Positions 60,268 to 64,000 of a stretch of 64,000 bases of DNA are shown one piece after another (position 1 is the stretch's first letter; every line of letters begins with the position of its first letter). The stretch is taken from assembly GCA_902591495.1 (NCBI GenBank), contig CACJAW010000007.1:1-64000 (forward strand). Direction: 5' to 3'. A program made the translations under genes and the position numbers. The notes under the pieces are model-generated. The model was not told the origin of the DNA, made no database searches, and worked only from the letters and a program-made list of their open reading frames with translations. The stretch is from an uncultured Pseudohongiella sp. Its GTDB lineage: Bacteria; Pseudomonadota; Gammaproteobacteria; Pseudomonadales; Pseudohongiellaceae.

Positions 60268-61280
60268 ACTCAGAATCAGAAATTCACAAAAGAAAAAACG
60301 ACCATCTCGCCTTGGCTGGTTCCCCCGCGTGCCAGATGAATAGTTCCAACGGCCTTGAAACCGTTCTCTTTGAGCCAGTGGCATTACCCGAGTTGAATTT
60401 TGCTGAAATAGATACCCGCGTTCAATTCGTAAATAAACCCCTATCGTTTCCGTTTTTGATTTCTTCCATGAGCGGAGGTGTGCGCGAGGCAGACAAAATG
60501 AATACAACTCTTGCCGAGGCAGCTGAGGCCTGCCAAGTTGCCTTGGGATTGGGATCTATGCGAATAGCCTTGGAAAAAAAATCTGCTCGGACATCTTTCA
60601 AATTGCGGAGTATTGCTCCAACTATCCCAATTTTGGCGAACATTGGTGGCACACAGCTTATCCAGAGGAATGGGACTTGCGATGCTCTTCGATGTATTGA
60701 GTTAGCTGAAGCAGATGGCATCTATGTTCATCTCAATGCCCTGCAAGAATTATTACAGCCAGGAGGCGATACTGACTGGCGAGGCGTTTCGGCAGCAATA
60801 AAAGAACTTGTTGCTGAGTCGCCCGTACCTGTTTTTGTCAAAGAGGTCGGCCATGGGATAAGCGCCAGTTCAGCTAAAATACTGATTGACCTCGGTGTTT
60901 CATGGATAGATGTCGCCGGCACTGGTGGCACGAGCTGGAGCCAGATAGAACATACAAGGAGCGGAGTAAGAGGGACTTCTGCTTTCGCTGAGTGGGGTGT
61001 AAAAACTAGAGAGGCAATTGAAGCAATCAGAGGTAATGGGAACTCGTGCAAGTTGGTTGGGTCAGGAGGGCTTCGCAATGGATTAGATGTCGCGAAAGTT
61101 ATTCGGATCGGAGCTGATATTGGTGCCGCCGCGCAACCATTCTTGGAACCAGCAAGGACGAGCGTGGACAAGACCATTCAGGTTATTAAATCTTGGGAAA
61201 AAGATCTAAAGATTGCCATGTTTTGCACCGGTAGTAAAAATCTAACTGAATTGAAGATAGCTAAATTACTTTCAGGTTGA
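60264..61280 (+). CDS. fni: Type 2 isopentenyl-diphosphate delta-isomerase (FMN-dependent)
   Basis: This is a roughly 338-residue flavoprotein. The body has SFPFLISSMSGGVREADKMNTTLAEAAEACQ, ANIGGTQLIQRNG, VHLNALQELLQPGGDTDWRG, VFVKEVGHGISASSAK, WIDVAGTGGTSWSQIE and VGSGGLRNGLDVAKVIRIGADIGAAAQPFL, the FMN- and Mg-binding set of type 2 IDI. It interconverts IPP and DMAPP, feeding crtE. The ORF track starts at ATG 60219, deep inside blh; the GTG at 60264 forms the same four-base overlap seen at the other junctions and is preferred. Confidence 0.93.
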   Translation: MNSESEIHKRKNDHLALAGSPACQMNSSNGLETVLFEPVALPELNFAEIDTRVQFVNKPLSFPFLISSMSGGVREADKMNTTLAEAAEACQVALGLGSMRIALEKKSARTSFKLRSIAPTIPILANIGGTQLIQRNGTCDALRCIELAEADGIYVHLNALQELLQPGGDTDWRGVSAAIKELVAESPVPVFVKEVGHGISASSAKILIDLGVSWIDVAGTGGTSWSQIEHTRSGVRGTSAFAEWGVKTREAIEAIRGNGNSCKLVGSGGLRNGLDVAKVIRIGADIGAAAQPFLEPARTSVDKTIQVIKSWEKDLKIAMFCTGSKNLTELKIAKLLSG

Positions 61281-61286
61281 AGGATA

Positions 61287-62408
61287 GTGAAACTCGAAAC
61301 TGAAGTACAACTCACATCAAAGGTTGTCTCTGCGCTCAAATTAATGTTTGTTGCAGACTCGTTGTCCATGCCCACTCATTGGTTTTATCGAATTGCAGAT
61401 ATTTATTCCTTTTACCCGAATGGTATAACAACTTTAGAGAATGCGCCTTCACACCATCCGGGTTCGATTATGAGTCTTCATTCGGTTGAAGGAGGAGGGC
61501 GGAAGAAAAATTCCCATACAAGTAAGTCTTCTCAAATTGTCGGTGATGTAATTCTTAAGGGTAAAGAAATTTACTGGAATCGACCAAACATCCACTATCA
61601 CCACGGAATGCGGGCTGGAGAAAATACACTTAATGCCCATTGCGCTCGACTCTTAATGCGAACTATTAATTCGAATGGTGGTAATTACGATAAGACCCTA
61701 TTTTTGCAGGCGTACATAGATTTTATGACCTCAAATACACCTCTGCATCCGGATACCTATGCAGAATCATATCACCGAGAATTTTTTGCAAACTTAGAGC
61801 GTGGTCTGCCTGCTGAAAGTTGTGGAGGTAAAACTCATGATACTGCCTCGATTGGTGGTTTAGTAACGATAGGCCCTCTTGCACTGTCACTATTTTTATC
61901 GGGACTAAATGTCTCTGAGGTAAGAAAAATTTGTTCTGAACACCTACAATTAACTCATCCTGATAGCCATCTGCGGAGAATTTCTGAATCATATGTAACA
62001 CTGTTGGGGAGACTACTTCTAGAAACAAATACGAAAGATTTCGCCGAGCTCATAAAGGAAATCTCGATCGAAAGTATTGGTATAAATATTGAGGAATTGG
62101 TGCGAAGGCAGTTGTCTGATGAAATGGTAGTTGGAGGAAAGTTCTCCTCCGCATGCTATATCACAGATTCATGGCCGAGTGTTTTATATCTTGCCTTAAA
62201 GTATATTGATGATCCAAAGAAAGCTCTCTTAGTAAATGCAAATCTCGGTGGAGATAATGTTCACAGAGGAGTCGTACTCGGAACAATACTTGGATTAGCA
62301 AGTTTCTCTGATCCTGTTCCTTTCTACGACGAATTAACCGAGAGCGAAGCTACTACCAGAGAAATAGAAATGCTTTGCAGTTCGAGTCAGTCTTTAGAAG
62401 TCTCCTAA
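61287..62408 (+). CDS. ADP-ribosylglycohydrolase-like protein (J1-crystallin type)
   Basis: This 373-residue protein starts with GTG six bases after fni, so is the last gene of the retinal operon. ADSLSMPTHWFY, the ARH-family opening, IHYHHGMRAGENTLNAHCARLLMR and the C-terminal NANLGGDNVHRGVVLGTILGLASF align with the ADP-ribosylglycohydrolase/J1-crystallin family. The classical metal motifs are changed: the DDT region reads AGENT, and GGDTDT reads GGDNVH. Removal of ADP-ribose is therefore uncertain. The role next to retinal genes is unknown. It ends four bases before the convergent CoxL gene. Confidence 0.8.
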   Translation: MKLETEVQLTSKVVSALKLMFVADSLSMPTHWFYRIADIYSFYPNGITTLENAPSHHPGSIMSLHSVEGGGRKKNSHTSKSSQIVGDVILKGKEIYWNRPNIHYHHGMRAGENTLNAHCARLLMRTINSNGGNYDKTLFLQAYIDFMTSNTPLHPDTYAESYHREFFANLERGLPAESCGGKTHDTASIGGLVTIGPLALSLFLSGLNVSEVRKICSEHLQLTHPDSHLRRISESYVTLLGRLLLETNTKDFAELIKEISIESIGINIEELVRRQLSDEMVVGGKFSSACYITDSWPSVLYLALKYIDDPKKALLVNANLGGDNVHRGVVLGTILGLASFSDPVPFYDELTESEATTREIEMLCSSSQSLEVS

Positions 62409-62412
62409 TTCT

Positions 62413-64000
62413 CTAGTTTGAGACGTTCTGCATAATTTCCCATAATTTGTTCGATGAAACTGGCATGTCTACATGCCGTACACCAATTTCAGATAGGGCG
62501 TTTACAATGGCATTGACAATAGCCGGGGGTGCGCCAATTGCGCCTGCCTCACCGGCACCTTTTATGCCCAATGGGTTTGTTTGGCAGGGCACCTCATTTC
62601 TTTTGAATTGGATCGCAGGAAAATCGTCGGCGCGAGGCATTGTGTAATCCATGAAACTTGCGGACAAGAGCTGCCCTGATCCCGACTCATACTGACATTT
62701 TTCAAGCATTGCTTGCCCGAGCCCTTGTGCAATTCCTCCGTGGACTTGGCCCTCAAGTAACAATGGGTTAATGACCTTGCCGAAGTCGTCAACGACATTG
62801 TAATCGACAAGCTCAATCTGACCCGTGGCCATATCAATTTCCAATTCGCACACGTGTGTCCCATTTGGGTATGTTGCTTCCTCTGGAGCAAAGGACTCCT
62901 TTTCATCAAATGCTACACTACCGTCACCGGCAGCTGTTTCCGCAACGGACTGAAAATCGACAACACGGTCTGTCCCGACAATTTTGAAGGCTCCTTTGTC
63001 GAATTCGACGTCTGAGACTGCACTCTCAAGTAATTCAGCTGCGGTTTCTTTTGCTTTTTCTATTATTTTTTTCGATGCTGAGCCAATCGCTGATCCGCCC
63101 ACTGGCACCGATCGGGATCCCATGGTCCCCCCGCCAGTTTCAACTAAGTCAGAGTTACCTTGAACTATAGAAACATCTTCAAAGGCAATGCCTAAAGATT
63201 CGCAAAGAATTTGTCTGAAAGCTGTCTCATGACCTTGACCATTTGAAAGGGTACCAATGTAGAGTGTCACGTGGCCCTTTTTTGAAACCTCAAGTCGTGC
63301 TTGTTCTGGGGACCCTCCAGCGCAGCGTTCGATGTAGCTGGCTAGACCTATACCTAAAAGTTTTCCATGACTTTTTGCCTTTTCCCTTCTTGATTCAAAG
63401 TCATTCCAGTTAGCTGCTTCTAAAGCATCGTCTAGATTTTTTTCGAACTCACCGGAGTCATAATTTGAACCTAAGACTGTTTCAAAAGGCATAGCGCTGC
63501 CAGAAATAAAATTTCGTTTACGAATCTCAGCAGGGGTAATTCCTAGATCGTAAGCAGCGACGTCAAGCAGTCTCTCAATGGCATAAATCGCCTCTGGTCG
63601 TCCGGCTCCGCGATATGCGTCAACCGGGGCGGTATTTGTAAATACCCCTTTGACTTCGACATAGGCAGTGGGGATAGCATAACAGCCTACAAGCATTGAA
63701 ACTCCAGCATCAGTTGGTACAAAGGGTCCAAAGTTTGACAAGTATGCTCCCAAGTTGGCCGTGGTACTGACCTTTAGGCCGAGTATTTTTGCATTATCAT
63801 CGACAGCAAGCTTGAGATTACTGACGTGATCCCTTCCATGGCTGTCACAGAGAAATGCTTCGCTGCGCTCAGAGATCCACTTGACTGGTCTTCCAAGTTT
63901 TTTAGCCGCAAAAAGCACGCAAACGTATTCTGGGAACAGGAAAATTTTCATGCCAAATCCGCCGCCTACGTCATCGCAAGTGACAAGAATTTGATTTTCT
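62413..64000 (-). CDS. Molybdenum hydroxylase large subunit, form II CoxL/xanthine dehydrogenase type (5' end outside window)
   Basis: The ORF track starts at 63951 but the frame is open to the window edge, where CDDVGGGFGMK, a molybdopterin-binding motif of this family, is complete just upstream of that Met. Further motifs are VDAYRGAGRPEAIYAIERLLD, the form II active-site loop (form I carries AYRCSFR), GQGHETAFRQI, GGGTMGSRSVP and the C-terminal GAGEAGAIGAPPAIVNAI. About 529 residues of the usual 770-800 are visible. The substrate could be an aldehyde, purine or other heterocycle; CO use is unproven for form II. It is convergent with the retinal operon. Confidence 0.9.
   Translation of the reverse strand, partial: ENQILVTCDDVGGGFGMKIFLFPEYVCVLFAAKKLGRPVKWISERSEAFLCDSHGRDHVSNLKLAVDDNAKILGLKVSTTANLGAYLSNFGPFVPTDAGVSMLVGCYAIPTAYVEVKGVFTNTAPVDAYRGAGRPEAIYAIERLLDVAAYDLGITPAEIRKRNFISGSAMPFETVLGSNYDSGEFEKNLDDALEAANWNDFESRREKAKSHGKLLGIGLASYIERCAGGSPEQARLEVSKKGHVTLYIGTLSNGQGHETAFRQILCESLGIAFEDVSIVQGNSDLVETGGGTMGSRSVPVGGSAIGSASKKIIEKAKETAAELLESAVSDVEFDKGAFKIVGTDRVVDFQSVAETAAGDGSVAFDEKESFAPEEATYPNGTHVCELEIDMATGQIELVDYNVVDDFGKVINPLLLEGQVHGGIAQGLGQAMLEKCQYESGSGQLLSASFMDYTMPRADDFPAIQFKRNEVPCQTNPLGIKGAGEAGAIGAPPAIVNAIVNALSEIGVRHVDMPVSSNKLWEIMQNVSN

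Overview
The window looks like a chromosomal segment of a marine, aerobic gammaproteobacterium with proteorhodopsin phototrophy. The base composition is mildly AT-rich, genes are closely packed, and there are many Tat-exported or lipoprotein enzymes, a TonB-dependent receptor, an RND pump and a full retinal pathway. The placement is inferred from gene content (DUF1552/DUF1592 pairs, HupE with a membrane-anchor protein, the proteorhodopsin-crt-blh cluster). No rRNA, tRNA, CRISPR array, insertion sequence or phage gene was recognised.

Layout. 1-4.1 kb: start of a DUF1653 gene, an EF-hand protein, and a two-subunit 2-oxoacid:ferredoxin oxidoreductase (korA-korB). 4.1-10.7 kb: exported enzymes (PhoX-like, a GMC dehydrogenase with its Tat-bearing small subunit), an acyltransferase, the first of three dispersed 'GKPD' paralogues, and a DUF6152 protein. 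10.8-14.9 kb: a minus-strand group with HupE/UreJ, a membrane anchor and a C-terminal-haem lipoprotein, then a sialidase-fold protein and a YkgJ cysteine-cluster protein. 15-29 kb: a DUF6351 hydrolase, the second GKPD paralogue, DUF4159, a TPR/TonB_C protein with an MFS exporter, a CX5R phosphatase, an RND pump with its adaptor, and a hydrolase. 29-38 kb: a six-gene minus-strand run (DUF1592 dihaem protein, DUF1552, ankyrin, a creatininase-like protein, an M14-like/GH88 fusion, an alpha/beta hydrolase). 38-47 kb: an esterase, a lipoprotein sulfatase, LysE, an amidohydrolase, and an aminotransferase-mmsA pair. 47-52 kb: a TonB receptor, the third GKPD paralogue, an NHL-repeat protein and a small cytochrome c.

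52.4-62.4 kb is the phototrophy island. Proteorhodopsin and a photolyase/cryptochrome-like protein are on the minus strand. Divergent from them is crtE-crtI-crtB-crtY-blh-fni plus an ADP-ribosylglycohydrolase-like gene, with junctions of a few bases or overlaps. This set can carry IPP/DMAPP through GGPP, phytoene, lycopene and beta-carotene to retinal. The rhodopsin carries Gln at the position equivalent to 105, predicting blue tuning. The window ends inside a form II CoxL-like molybdenum hydroxylase large subunit.

The most striking observation is the photolyase-like protein. Its FAD-binding helical domain is N-terminal, and an alpha/beta segment resembling the usual N-terminal antenna domain comes after it, which suggests a circular permutation. 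Other leads are the J1-crystallin-type ADP-ribosylglycohydrolase homologue at the end of the retinal operon, the DUF1592/DUF1552/ankyrin export gene set, and the three GKPD paralogues with different partners.
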